From: Cyclospora cayetanensis
Taxonomy: Eukaryota; Apicomplexa; Conoidasida; Eucoccidiorida; Eimeriidae
Reading direction: 5' to 3'
Length of the DNA stretch: 64,000 nucleotides
Assembly: GCF_002999335.1 (NCBI RefSeq)
Contig: NW_020312203.1
Location: 186,001-250,000, forward strand
In this document: positions 45,421 through 56,829 of the stretch, piece after piece
Layout: each line of letters opens with the position of its first letter
Numbering within the stretch: the first letter of the stretch is position 1
The notes under the pieces: generated by a model
Seen by the model: the letters and a program-made list of their open reading frames with translations, nothing else
What the model was told of the DNA's origin: nothing
The model's database searches: none
Program-made: the position numbers and the translations under genes

Positions 45421-47990
45421 ACAGCTGAAACACCATTACATGGCAACCCACTTTCAACGCAAAGCAAAATTTACACCTTAGCAGTTGTACTTTCCGCACG
45501 GATAGAGTCACGCTCGCTCTGCTCGGTACCACCAGTTGTGCAGTAACCCGAAGCCATGTGTCCTCTCGGCCTAGCTTAATCGCGCGTAGGGTGAGTCTGC
45601 ATAGCCAGCAGCAACACCATAGCAAAAGGGAACCTCTCTTGCAATGAGAGACCGCTTCCCACTTTCCAGAAGGAGACTATGAAGGGGCCACACTTTGTAT
45701 TGGCACACGGTGCTTGAAGCTTTGATGCAGGAATGCGACAACTCCCACTGCCCACATGTGTCGAGAACCAGCGCGCGTGGAAGGGTCCTCTACAATGCAG
45801 AAAGAGAGCATTGACCTAGACCCGTAGTCGTTCGGAAGCCTGGGGAGCAGGCAAGCCGTTACCAAGCGGTGCCTGCCTTTTTGGGCACGAGTGCAGTGCA
45901 AAAGCAACGAGGGTGCTCGCAAATCAAACGTAGGTTGTGACCCCTCATGCAGTGGAAGTCGGCATGGATGGTTTTGTAGTGCAAACGCATGGAGGTGTAG
46001 ATAATACGGCATATGATGAGGCTTGCGAGAGGCAAACTACACTATAGCAACACGAGCAGGGCCTTTGACAGTATCACTCTCGTTTTGACAAGTGCGTTGC
46101 CAACTAGGAGACCTCGAGAGAGCAGTTCCAGTGCAGATCACTCCCGATAAATTCAATTCAATGACCGATAATGAGTGGCATCTCCTATGTGCTACAGCAG
46201 GTCTCTTCCAAGCATACCTGCCGTCACACCTCGCTAATTCTTGAGTGCATAGGATCAGTAAAAAGGTCAGAAGTGTAACATAGACGCCTACACTGCTCCA
46301 TTGTTAGCATGAAGCCGACAATCAGCTTTATTCCCCTAGGGGAAAATTACGAGTGCTGCTTGTGCTGGAGGCTGCGACGTTTTTGAAAAGAACTGCAATA
46401 GGTGATAAGGGCCCCTACGGGACCCTCGTACTCTACTGACGTCGAGCCTTATTTCTGCCTAAAAGCTTCTAACTCCTCCACTTAGGCATTCTTAAGACTA
46501 GCATTACCTTATTCTGTGTTTACAGCTTAGGCATTTGAGCGTGCTGATTCCGAATAGGCTATTCAGCCTTGCCCACGCATAGGAGTCACTCGGCGGGCTT
46601 TGCCCTTCTCCTCACGCAGCCAAAGTGGTTTCAAGGCAAGATTCCTTCTTTCTCATACAAATGCATGGCTGCTCTTTTGTGGCAGATGTTTTCAATGTTT
46701 AAATGGGACGAGTTGCGCCACCCCACCTGCATCTCCCTTTCAAGAGGGCAGTACACTGTAGACCTGGGAGGACCTTTGCAACGCTGAACATCGCTCCGTT
46801 AAGTTGAATTATTCAGGCCCCTTTCCTAGGCCTTCACTAGCATGTGCGGTCCACACTTATAACAGCTAGCGCTCCAGCTCTCAAACAGCTTCTCCTTTCT
46901 TTCAAAACTTGACCCTCAGGGCACTTGTTTGCTCTAAGTGATAGCGCCGTGTTGGGAGCTAGCTTGAGATCCAATTAAAAAAGAGAGTTACTTACATATC
47001 GAGACACATCACATTAGAGTGCGCTGTCAGGTTCAAGACTTTTCTTCATTAACCCGAATGCGGAACCGGCTATGCGAGCCACAACAGCCCGCGCAACAAC
47101 GATTCCCTGTTATGCTGACTGGCTGTAAATATCCCAACAATGGCGATCTGACAGGATGCTATATCAAAACTGCAGCTAGATGCAGAAAGTGCAGTTTCAG
47201 GAGGGGAGGTTGACCTGAGCCGCTCGAGGACATTCAGCTATTCGAAAAGCAGCTGTAAACTTGCTGTCAGCGCTTAATAAACAGCAATATTTGAGGCTCT
47301 AAAGCCGCTTAGGGTGCATATCAAGTCAATCAAAGGACCATGTGATGTCTCATATTAAAGACTTGGGAGGTGCAAGGGGGCGCACAGAAGAGCGGTGTTT
47401 CAGGTAAACCAGGTCCGGGGTTGAACAAAGAGGACACACAAGATTCGTCAGCGCGACCAAGAAGCCAAAGAAGCAGATCTAGGAGGCAACTCGGACCTAA
47501 TAGCTGTAGCAAGAGTGAGCTATGACCTCATAGAGGTATTTGTGTATGATCTGGTGATATGGAGTCCAGCCTCAACTCCGTCTCCCAGGGCGCACTCCAC
47601 AGAAAGGAGCTCCGGACAAAACCAACGGCACAAGAATTGTAACCCCACATAAGCAGCTGCCTTTAGAAAAGTGTGTTCGTCTGTTCCTGAGATAGCAGTG
47701 CGTGCATGCCGCACTAAATACAACCCTCTCTTCTGGCTACATACACTCCCGGAAATCGAGACCCCTAAATCGAAGCCCCCAACACACCAAACTTCGGCGC
47801 GTCGTTGACCTCCGAGTATGTATATATGCAGATACGCAGAATAGATATGTATTCAGTTGCTATAAATACAGACGAAGCGCACAGAACTACGCAGCGGCCG
47901 CAGTGCTGATGGCTGCGCTGGCGCTGCTGCTGCTCCCTCGGAGCAGCAGCAAACAGCCGGTCTGTTGCTGCAAATAGTGGCGCTGTTACA
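45421..47990. other. Gene-poor, repeat-poor stretch
   Basis: About 2.6 kb with only short frames, no CAG repeats and balanced base composition, like the stretch at 14.7-19.8 kb. It lies between the tRNA gene and the first possible 5' exons of the CDPK7-like gene. Nothing is supported within it. Confidence 0.5.
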
Positions 47991-48432
47991 TTGTACAACA
48001 AGTCTCTGGGATTTTCATTTTTACTCGCAGGCCTAAAGCCGCTGAGTTTGCTGCCCGTGGCTTTGCAGTATTGCTGCTCGCATCCGCCGTTACGGCTGCA
48101 GCAGCGCATTCTACTGCTGCTGCTGCCGCTGCCGCTGGTGCTGCTGCGCTGGATTCCACGCTATATTCCAGCCCTTAACCATATCTGCACCTATCTCAGC
48201 GCCTCCTGTGGGCATCCTAGGGTGGCATCAGCACCAGAAACACAGCTGCTTGTCTCCCGCAGTCCTGGCAAGCAAGTAGCGCACAGCAGCCGCAGCCGAC
48301 AGCAACGGCGGCAGCAGCATCCGCAGCACAAATTAGCCGAGCAAGAGGGGCTTGGCTGTTGTTTGGCAAGGTTATTGCTCTCCTGCTGCAGCTTTGGTGC
48401 GCTAGCCTTCTTCTCTTAGCAGAAGGCGGCAC

Positions 48433-48931
48433 TTGGCTTTGTCGCTCGCGCACCGCAGCCGACGCCGTGTGAAATCGTGGATCCTTGGCTCTTACCCCTT
48501 TGAATCTGCACCTGCCCTCCACTTTGCACCAAAATGCGAGCTGGTATGTGCTAGCCTCAAGCGCTTTTTACACGTTTCTGGGCTGCCTGCGAACGTGAAG
48601 GATACGGTGGTGTCAAGCGATTACACCCCAGCAGCACAAGCGAGCGCAAAGGCGTATAAGTTGCTGTACACCTGCGTGCAACAGCGGAGCTGTCGGCAGC
48701 AGCATCCTCAAGGCAGTATCAGCACCTGTATCAGCATCTGTAGCAGCATCTGTAGCAGCACCTGAAGCAGCAAGCAAGCAAACCCCTCTCTCCCTCCCTC
48801 TCCTTCCTCCCGTATCGCGTCGGTCTGTGTGACTAGTACCTTGCCTCTGTACAAGTGCATAGATGCACACGGGAAGGAGGAACGCAAAGGCCCCACGAGC
48901 TCTTCAGGAAGGAGAATAAGAGCCTTGCACG

Positions 48932-48972
<41 letters not shown>

Positions 48973-50035
48973 GCGCTAACAGTTGCTCTCTTCCCTCTTC
49001 CCACCCCCAGCAGCAGAACCTACCTCATGACCGTGGTAGTGCCTCCTCTCGGATTTCTCCGCGCCTCACCAAAGACACCACGGAGGGGCCCCCATTTGGT
49101 GTGTGTGTGTGTAGCGAACCGCTGTGGAATGTGATGGCATCCCTGTCTTCATCTCGCGTGTTAGCCCTCTCCCCCGCCCGTCCTCTCTGGTGGCTCAGTG
49201 CTTCGCAGAGGGTCGCTCGCGTGCGTCTCAACCCCCCGCTCCCCCTTCGGCTGGAGGGCTATCCTCTGAGAGCAGCCTGCAGAGGGAAGCCATATGGAGC
49301 AGCTGAGCTGTCAGGCGGGGGTGAGAGTTGCGCTGCCTTTGGCCACTGGAGCAGCGCGTCTCGTGTCCGTTGAGCTAAGGGCCCCCAGGGGGCCCCCACC
49401 CGAGGGCCCCGAGGGCCCCATCAGTCCGCCGTATCTGTGCTGCTGGGAGGAGGTGGATTCCGTCTTGCCAAAGTTTTACATTCCCCTGAAGGGTTGCAGA
49501 GTCGTCAACAACATCACCGAACTTGGGTGAGCGGCAGTCGTTCGTGCGCTCTTAGAAGCCAAAGGGCGATCTGGCCAGTCCTCTTCCTACAGGAGCCTCC
49601 TGTTGGAGGCTGCTACTCCACTGACACTGGGCTGATCTTCTCTCCTGCAGCCTTCTGCCTGCTTTGCCTCTGATCTTTCGGCAGGGATGGGGGGCAAGGG
49701 TGGGGCAGAGGGCTCTACGAGCGCGTGTGAAAAGTGCTGCGTCTTCTGTCACAAACACACGTGTGTCTCGAGAAGGCATGCGCTGCGCTACCCAGTCGTC
49801 TGTATGCATACATGTAGAGATATACATATACAGATATACATACATATAGGTGTATATAGATGGCCGCTTCACTGCGGGGTATGTGCGCTCCCGAGCCGCT
49901 CCCCCCCACTCCTCTCCTCTCCTCTCCTTCCCTTGATCCTACGCAACACAGACGCCTTAAGGGTAGGAGGGAAAGGGCAGCGACTGAGCGTTTGCGAGTT
50001 TCTGTGCGGCGGAATGTGAGGCTCTGGGAATACAT

Positions 50036-50079
<44 letters not shown>

Positions 50080-51671
50080 CTGTGCCTCTCTTACGCCCTA
50101 AGGAGATTCTTGCGTGTTGCGGTCGGGCTGCATGCACCCTTGACTATACGGCAGGCGCTGTAATTCCTGGTCCTGGCTAGCGTCAGTTGTGCCTCCTTCC
50201 AAATCAGATAGCAATCAGATCTCCAGGCTTCATAGGATCTGCCGACAGGGGAGAGGAGATAGGGAAGAGAGAGAAAGGGGAGCAAGTGGCCTTGCTTCCT
50301 CTTTCTTCGGGTGTCTGTGTATTTATATTTAGCGCATTGTGCTAGCGTCTCTCGCTCTTGCTCCCCCCCTCCCCTGTCTCTCCCCCCTGTCTCTCCTGCA
50401 TTCTTTCTCCCCTGACGCTTCCTGAGTTTTACGCACGCATGCATGCATGCGTAAAACTCGCTGTCCCTCTGCTGCTGCGCTCCGTCTTGGCGCCTCTATG
50501 GGGGTTAGGGATGTGCATGCTAGTTGGAAGGGGCGAAGCACAGACACTTGCTGCACTTGTTGATCCCTGGTGCGCTTGCGTCTACTACACATGGATGTGC
50601 TATGCGCTTCAGGCCTTGCCTGTACATCATCTCTGCGACAGGAGAGTTCGAATTTCAATGCCCGAACTCGCAAGTTTGCTCGGAGTGGATAAACATTCTC
50701 AAGGGTCATGGCGCTTCGCTCCTGCGATTCACGGATCTTTACAGGTTGACTGGTTTTATTGGTGAGCTTGCAAAAGCGGATGCAGGAAGATGGAGGGATT
50801 TTTTTCGGGTGCTCTGAGGGTCGATACAATTCTAGAGAGAGCGCTGCTGGCGCACGATTTTTTCCCCCACAGTCCCCCTTATGGAGGCAGAACCCGATGG
50901 CGATGCAGTGCGTGTGGCTTGCGGTATTTCCCCGAAACTCGTGAAAATCAGCGCAGCGTTAGCGGATGCTGTAGGCATTTTTAGCAACGCATGCTGGGGT
51001 GTGCACTTTTTAAGACTGCCTCCTGCATTGGAGCGGCAAAGTGTGTCTGTCGAAGCACGCTTTGGAATGTCTCCCTCGTGGCGTGTGTGGTGTGCGTCTC
51101 GCGTCATTTCCGAAAGCCGTGTTGTTCGCCGAAGATTTGGAAAGGCGGAGGTTCCCTGCCGGGGGGGAGGGATAGCCTCCCTGTGTGTCTGCCTTTTCGT
51201 TGTTAGGGGCCCTCTACAAGGCTGGGGGTTTTTTTTCGGTGCGCCTGCGTGACTGTCCTGCGCTTCAGGAGAGGGCAGCTTTGCAAAAGTGTACATTGGA
51301 CGTCACATGTTGACTGGCGAAGATGTTGTAATCAAGGCAGTTGACAAGAAGAAGGTCGTGGAGTCCAACGTCTACACGGAGATCGAAGTCTTGCGGAATG
51401 TCTCTCACCCCTATATTATGCGGCTTTATGCCGCATACGAACAGGGTAAGGCTAACGGAGAAAGCGGCAGGCTGTACACGGGTGTCATCGCTGCAGAAAT
51501 AGCCCTCGCGTCCTTTAGAACACGCAACCCAAGAGAGGGCGGATGGACAAAGGCCGCTGCTAAAACGGAAGGCTAGACAGCAGGCGTATAGAATGGGAAC
51601 GCGAGACAGAGATAGAGCAAAAGAGCAAGAGAGAGAGACAGAGACAGAGAGAGAGACAGAGACAGAGACAT

Positions 51672-51744
<73 letters not shown>

Positions 51745-54173
51745 GACAGACAGACAGAGACAGCACACGTAGGACACCCATAGAGCCACCCACCAGCTAG
51801 GAGCCGAGGCGCTAAGGCATAGACGACAACAAGTACACACACAGATACAGATACAGACACACGTGTACAGGATCGTGGTCTTTCTAGTGCTTTGCACTGG
51901 GCAAATTATCGAGAAAGTCGATACGTGTAATGTGTATGGCGCAGAGGACTTTGTTTGTTTGGTACTAGAGTATCTTCGTGGCGGTGAGTTGTTTGATTAC
52001 TTGAGCACTAACGGCCCTTTCTCGGAGGATCAGGCGCGGTATGCCATGCGGCGGATTCTCTTGGCCCTCCAAGCGATGCATGCAAAAGGAATAGTTCATA
52101 GAGACCTCAAGGCAAGCCAACTTTCGCATGCAACGCCAACACGCGTAGCAGTGCTGGAAAGGGGGGGAGAGCGGCGGTATTTGCATCGCCAAATCATTAT
52201 AGCTGCAGAGATATAAAGTCAGAGATAGCGATACACATATTGGTTTTTCGGAGAAGCGAGGGGGTAATTGGTGGCGGAGGCGATGTGCTAGGGGCTTAGG
52301 GAAGCCCATGATCTAAACCACTACACTACATAGAGAATTAAAGATTGCTTGATATGAGTTCAGTCCTGTATGCATACAGAGATACATACATATATATGTA
52401 TATACGTAAAATATACATCTATATATACATGTACACCTATATATACATATATACATACATATATGCACATCTATACATACATATATACATATAGATACAT
52501 ATATATACGTTAATCAGTCACGCCGAAAAATATGGAAGGCAGAGGGCGCTTGCGCTTGATGGTGTTGGGTGTACTGCGTTCCCCTGCTGGAGATCTGTGG
52601 AACGTTTGTTCTTGTGTTTGTTCCTCAGACAGAAAATCTTATCATTGAAGACTCGAGTAATCCGGCGTCAATAAAGCTTATAGATTTTGGCCTTGCTGCG
52701 ACTATGGGCAGTCCTGCCATGAAAATGAGATGCGGCTCTCCTGGATATGTTGGTAAGGTGATGCTCGGCTTGCGTAAGCTGCTTTGAAGAGGCACTCTGG
52801 AGGGTCGGTGGAGGAGTCTGCAGCTCGGATACATTTTGTTTTTGCTGAAATATCGCAGCAAGATGAGAACTTCGCATTTCCATGTGTGTGCATGCAGCTC
52901 CCGAGATCCTGCAAGACTTACCCTATGGTCCTAAGGTGGACGTCTTCAGCTCAGGCGTCATTTTGTATACCCTCCTCGCTGGCTTCCCTCCCTTCAGGGG
53001 CCAGAACGTCAAGGACATACTCAAAAAAAACCTCAGGTATGTATACACCTGCTGCCTGTGTGCGTACAGCCAAAAGGGGGTTTGTCTCGAGGATCCATGC
53101 GAGTGGTGTCTTAAGAGAGAGGGCTTTTGGCGGGTATCCCATGTGTCTGTTTGCAAGAGGGGAGGGCTTCCTTGTCAAAGTGAGGCCTCTCCCTCTTGGC
53201 GTGATCCGTTGCTTACACCAATGCTGCTTACCCCAATGCTGCTTACACCAATGCTGCTTACCCCAATGCTGCTTACACCAATGCAGCTTACACCAATGCT
53301 GCTTACACCAATGCAGCTTACACCAATGCAGCTTACACCAATGCTGCTTACACCAATGTCGCTTACACCAATGTTGCTTACTGCATTTCCTTGGATGCCT
53401 GATAACATTTGCCTTTTCCCCCCTCATTATCTCCCCCCCTATTCCCTCCTCCCTCTCTCCTCCAAGGCAGTGGTACGTTCTTGGCGGCGTCTCCCCAAAA
53501 CGCAGTTGCTCTGCGGTGTATTTTTGGCCTCAGATGTCAGCTGAACTTCGCTCACCAGCGGTGGGCAGGCATAGGGCACTCTGCTAAGGACCTGATCGGT
53601 TGGATGTGCTGCAAGCAGCCCACCAAGCGGTGCGCTGCCGTGCAGGCGCTGACACACCCGTGGTTCTACAGGATCAGCAGGCCTTTAGCACAGAAAGAGA
53701 CTCAGCCGAGAACAGCGAATGCTGCCTTGCCAACCGGAGATGGCGGTGCTAACCTGGCAGAAGGATCCTCAGATCGGCTAGAGGTGCAGTCCAGGACAGA
53801 GAGCTTGCTGCAGCAGTGCGCAGAGAGGGAGCTGCTCTCCGTTTGCGCCGCGAGAGACTCCCCTTTGCCGAAAAGAGACATCCAGAGGCTTGATGAGGCC
53901 CTGAGAGGCCTTCGCCTCGAGCCTCTGAGAGGCGGCAATTCGCAAGCCGACAACACCAACGATTCTTACTTCAGTAGCGCTCCACCAGGTGCCCCTGGAG
54001 GCGCGTTGGTATCCTCAGAGGGGCACAATAAGGGCCAGGCCGACTTTGCTTTAGGATTCGGAGAGCCGCCGCATGCATGCCGTCGTGAAGAGACACCGCC
54101 AAACCACACCGTAAGCCGACAGGGAGGACACGCACACCCCAACAAGGCGAAGATGCGGGAGAGGCTCCTCTAG
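48433..54173 (+). CDS. CDPK7: CDPK7-like protein kinase with PH domain
   Basis: Well-supported exons are 49283-49526, 50613-50761, 51269-51445, 51888-52111, 52629-52752, 52898-53036 and 53534-54173, all phase-consistent. 5' exons are uncertain; candidates lie at about 48470-48670 and 49012-49101. A PH domain is split across the first two (KFYIPLKGCRVVNN, then YIISATGEFEFQC with CSEWINIL). The kinase follows at once: GEGSFAKVYIG, VVIKAVDKKK with the ATP-binding Lys, LVLEYLRGGELFDYL, IVHRDLKTENLII, KLIDFGLA, CGSPGYVAPEI, DVFSSGVILYTLL, AKDLIGWM and HPWF. The catalytic residues are all present, so it should be an active CAMK-group Ser/Thr kinase. PH followed by kinase is the arrangement of apicomplexan CDPK7. 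No EF-hands follow the kinase; in CDPK7 they lie N-terminal, and I could not find them here. The C-terminal 150 residues are low complexity. Confidence 0.82.
50039..50077. repeat. (TC)n microsatellite in intron
   Basis: About 19 TC dinucleotides in the intron between the two PH-domain exons (49527-50612). Confidence 0.9.
51600..51760. repeat. (GA)n-(TA)n-(GACA)n compound microsatellite in intron
   Basis: GAGACAGA units lead into about 30 TA dinucleotides at 51678-51740 and then short (GACA)n. The run lies in the kinase-gene intron 51446-51887. Confidence 0.9.
52112..52628 (+). other. Likely GC-AG intron splitting the kinase catalytic loop
   Basis: The exon ends CTCAAG and the intron begins GCAAGC; no GT near this point would keep the frame. 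The acceptor is TTCCTCAG before ACAGAAAATCTT. Joining gives HRDLK-TENLII, the correct kinase catalytic loop. AAG/GCAAG fits the known GC-donor consensus. The intron also holds a (TACATA)n-type run at about 52380-52510. Confidence 0.75.
53211..53378. repeat. Intronic minisatellite, 15-bp unit
   Basis: Eleven to twelve tandem copies of CTTACACCAATGCTG, with variants CTTACCCCAATGCTG and a CAG replacing CTG. It lies inside intron 53037-53533 of the CDPK7-like gene. Because the unit is a multiple of three, it stays open in all forward frames (for example LTPMLLTPM). Confidence 0.95.
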
Positions 54174-54478
54174 CAGCCTTGTGTAGCATCGTAGTTTGAT
54201 TCCTGTGAAAAACGGGGGCAGCAGCGGGAGCCGTTGTTGTTTTTGCCGTTCGAAGGCCTGGTGGTTCTCTTAAGAAGCAGGGAGGGAGCAGTGCAAAGCA
54301 TCCTGTTATCGACGCCTCCGTTTCTCATTCAGAGCAGCTCCTTAGACGTTCGCGCAGCAGCCTGTGTGGGAAGGCTCGGGGTAGTGGAGAGGGGTCACAG
54401 GGGAGCTGGTGTTGAGTTTGTGCGCTTGCTCTGCAGGCTGGCCATACCACGAACTCCCCTGCCGCTAAGGCGGCTGCG

Positions 54479-55408
54479 ATGGGGGGGGCCATACAAACGG
54501 CGGCAGCTGCGAGCGTTCCTGCAGCGCTAAGGGCTGGGGGTGAAGAAGACGCCACGACGAAGCAGAGCACCCCACCAACTGGCCAGCCGCTCTGGACCGC
54601 ACAAGAACATGCGGAAGAAGAAAACAGCGAGGACCTCATGACTGCGAGAGCCTTGGCAGTCTCCTCCGACGCATGCGCAGATGCCGCAGTCGTCGCAGTG
54701 GCTGCAGCAAGAGCTACAGCGGATGTCTTGGCGGCTGCTGCGCAGTGGGCTCTGCAGCAGCAGCAGCAGAGCAGCGCTGTGTCTTTCTGTGGAGCAGAGG
54801 TGCTGTCTGCTGCAGCCTCCGGAGAGGGAGGGGCCCCCGTCGTCCTGAGGGCCTCAAGGGCCCCCCGGCCCGAGATGGTCAGTGAGGTTTTCGATCCGGC
54901 GGAGTCACCCGATGCGAGAGAAGGTCTTTCTTCGAAGCATGCCGCCTTGCCCCTACGAGGTTCCCCCCGACCCCACAGGAAGGAGCGCATGCAAGAGAAC
55001 AAGGCACACGTGAGGGGGGGGGGGGGTCCCCGAGAACGGGAGCAGCGGCAGCAGGAAGCACTGCAACACCCCCCCCCTTACCCGCTGCAGGATTGGAGCC
55101 AGCCTACCCCGCTTCCAGCGTCTCAACTTTGGCATCCCCGGCAGCTGCACCCTTCCAGCCTGGAAAGCTTCCCAAACTGTCTCTCATTCTTGGCGGCGAG
55201 CCTTCAGTGCCCCCCGAAGTCTGCGCACTCGAATCAACGGGGAGTCGCACGCCTTTCCACGCTGAGGCCCCCTGTGAGAGCTCTTGGAAGGGGCCCCTGC
55301 AGTCGCCGTGCAGGGGCCCCTCTGAGGGCCTCTGTGGGGGTTTGCATGAGGGGCCCTACTACGGGTACGGGGCTGTCGCACGGGATGCCGCGGGAGGGGG
55401 GCCCCTGA
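54479..55408 (+). CDS. Hypothetical low-complexity ORF, 5' part
   Basis: An open frame of 309 codons from ATG at 54479, rich in Ala, Glu and Gln, with a probably helical Ala stretch (AVVAVAAARATADVLAAAA) and a short polyQ. No domain was recognised. It overlaps the next ORF in another frame. The coding character seems to shift to that other frame after a run of 13 G at 55014-55026, so the true product may be the first 178 codons of this frame continued in the other. It starts about 300 bases after the kinase stop codon and could be a separate gene. Confidence 0.4.
   Translation: MGGAIQTAAAASVPAALRAGGEEDATTKQSTPPTGQPLWTAQEHAEEENSEDLMTARALAVSSDACADAAVVAVAAARATADVLAAAAQWALQQQQQSSAVSFCGAEVLSAAASGEGGAPVVLRASRAPRPEMVSEVFDPAESPDAREGLSSKHAALPLRGSPRPHRKERMQENKAHVRGGGGPREREQRQQEALQHPPPYPLQDWSQPTPLPASQLWHPRQLHPSSLESFPNCLSFLAASLQCPPKSAHSNQRGVARLSTLRPPVRALGRGPCSRRAGAPLRASVGVCMRGPTTGTGLSHGMPREGGP
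55014..55026. repeat. G13 homopolymer
   Basis: Thirteen consecutive G. One extra G would put the upstream ORF into the frame of the downstream one. A GTGAGG donor-like site overlaps its 5' edge at 55010. Confidence 0.85.
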
Positions 55409-56829
55409 GAGGAGGGGCAGGGGGCATGGAAGATTCTCAAGGAGTCTCTTCTCTCGATCGAAATCCCGTTGGAGGGCTGCACGTATCATACTCCCTTCAC
55501 GCAAGCGAGGATTGTACGGAAGAGGCCCCCCCTGTTATCCCCCAGTGCGTACTACCCGCAAGGACAAACGGCACCGCAGGAAGCGTGTCTCTCTCAAGAG
55601 AAGATCGCGTGGGGGGAGTGACCTTGAGTGCCTCTTCTGGAGACGCCGTTGAGAAGGATTTTTCTGAACTCACCACTCCACGTCGCGCCGAGATGGGAGG
55701 CGTCCTGCCTGCAGAGCGCAGTCTCCCCGCCTGTGCAAGGCCCCTGCTGCAGCAAGCCTCGCCGCGAGTCTCCCTCCCCTCCCCCAGGAGCCAAAAGGCT
55801 GCCGCAGAGGGTCCTCTTGCCACTGACACATTGCGGGGGCACGCGGCAGGGGACGCATCGGGTGCTTGCGCCTGCAGAGACCAGTTTGGAGACTATAGAG
55901 TTGGGGGGGGGCAGCTCTGCGGGGGCCCCCTCGAGGGGTATTTCCAAACTTGGCGGGACCATCGTCGGAGCATTAGGGAGGCCTCTGACTTCCCGCCATC
56001 CGGGGGGATTCCGTCCAACACGAGGCAGCACAAGGCGATGCGGGGAGGAAGCTCAGAACGCGGGAAGGCCCCTACGTCTCAGGGCTCCCTCCCGAGGACG
56101 GTGCGACTGCAGTCTTCCAGACGGCTGCACTCACACAAGTACCTCGTTTCCGGGGCTCAAGAACTGAGACGAGGCCATTCAAGGCATAATGTGGGGGCGT
56201 TTGAGGGTGTTCTAGAAGAAAGTAACGATGTTCGCGCGTTTGAGGAAGGAGGGCACGCCTTGGGGTCTTCAGAAACGACCGCCACATTGGGGGGCCCCTG
56301 TTGGGGCCCTTCGAGGAACAGACATGGCTGGCCGCTTTCCGCTGCAGCAGACAACGCTGGCGGCAGCAACTGCGATGACCAGAGAGCTGCACACCTCCCG
56401 CAGCTACACGAGGGATTGCGGGAGCCCCCTGAGGGCCCCTCTGGAAGGCCTTTTGCGGGGTCGTTGCTCGCGGAAGGGCGTTCCCCTCGAGGGGCCCCCT
56501 GCGATCGCGGCCTTCCTTTCCGCTGTAGCACAAGCAGCAGCAGCAGCAGCAGCAGGGGGAGTCAACCCTTCCATGCTTTGCAGTCCCGCCTGTCGGAGTT
56601 CATGGGGCTGCCAGTCTTCAGCAAAATGGCATCTGCCTTGGGGGCTGGGGAATGGCTAAGGGGGAAGTCTCTGCGCTCGCAAGGCACCTCCTTCACGGCG
56701 GAACCCCCCAAAACGTCTCCCCCTAGGAGCAGTAAGAGAGCCTTGCAAGCTGGAGCTGCCCAGCGGGGAGCCCAACAGGAGAGAAGCATCCCTAGGGAAA
56801 CAAGGGGACCCCGATTGGAGGAGGTGTAG
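55093..56829 (+). CDS. Hypothetical Gly/Ser/Pro-rich ORF, 3' part
   Basis: A long frame (578 codons from 55093, open upstream to about the G13 run) with no recognised domain. It is rich in Gly, Ser, Pro and Arg. Many of its Gly-Pro pairs are encoded by GGGGCCCC/GGGCCCC motifs, which recur along its length. The frame has no ATG close to its start, so it probably continues from the preceding ORF through an intron, a frame error or slippage at the G run. The end (SIPRETRGPRLEEV) is followed by a stop at 56827. Function unknown; it may be a secreted or nuclear disordered protein, but nothing shows which. Confidence 0.45.
   Translation: MEPAYPASSVSTLASPAAAPFQPGKLPKLSLILGGEPSVPPEVCALESTGSRTPFHAEAPCESSWKGPLQSPCRGPSEGLCGGLHEGPYYGYGAVARDAAGGGPLRGGAGGMEDSQGVSSLDRNPVGGLHVSYSLHASEDCTEEAPPVIPQCVLPARTNGTAGSVSLSREDRVGGVTLSASSGDAVEKDFSELTTPRRAEMGGVLPAERSLPACARPLLQQASPRVSLPSPRSQKAAAEGPLATDTLRGHAAGDASGACACRDQFGDYRVGGGQLCGGPLEGYFQTWRDHRRSIREASDFPPSGGIPSNTRQHKAMRGGSSERGKAPTSQGSLPRTVRLQSSRRLHSHKYLVSGAQELRRGHSRHNVGAFEGVLEESNDVRAFEEGGHALGSSETTATLGGPCWGPSRNRHGWPLSAAADNAGGSNCDDQRAAHLPQLHEGLREPPEGPSGRPFAGSLLAEGRSPRGAPCDRGLPFRCSTSSSSSSSRGSQPFHALQSRLSEFMGLPVFSKMASALGAGEWLRGKSLRSQGTSFTAEPPKTSPPRSSKRALQAGAAQRGAQQERSIPRETRGPRLEEV

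Noticed and set aside
51560..51897. Tyr/Ile/Ser-rich minus-strand frames (poly-YI)
   Set aside because: They are encoded by the (TA)n/(GA)n microsatellite within the kinase intron.
53211..53408. Repeat protein from the 15-bp array (both strands open)
   Set aside because: It lies in an intron whose removal restores the kinase frame exactly.
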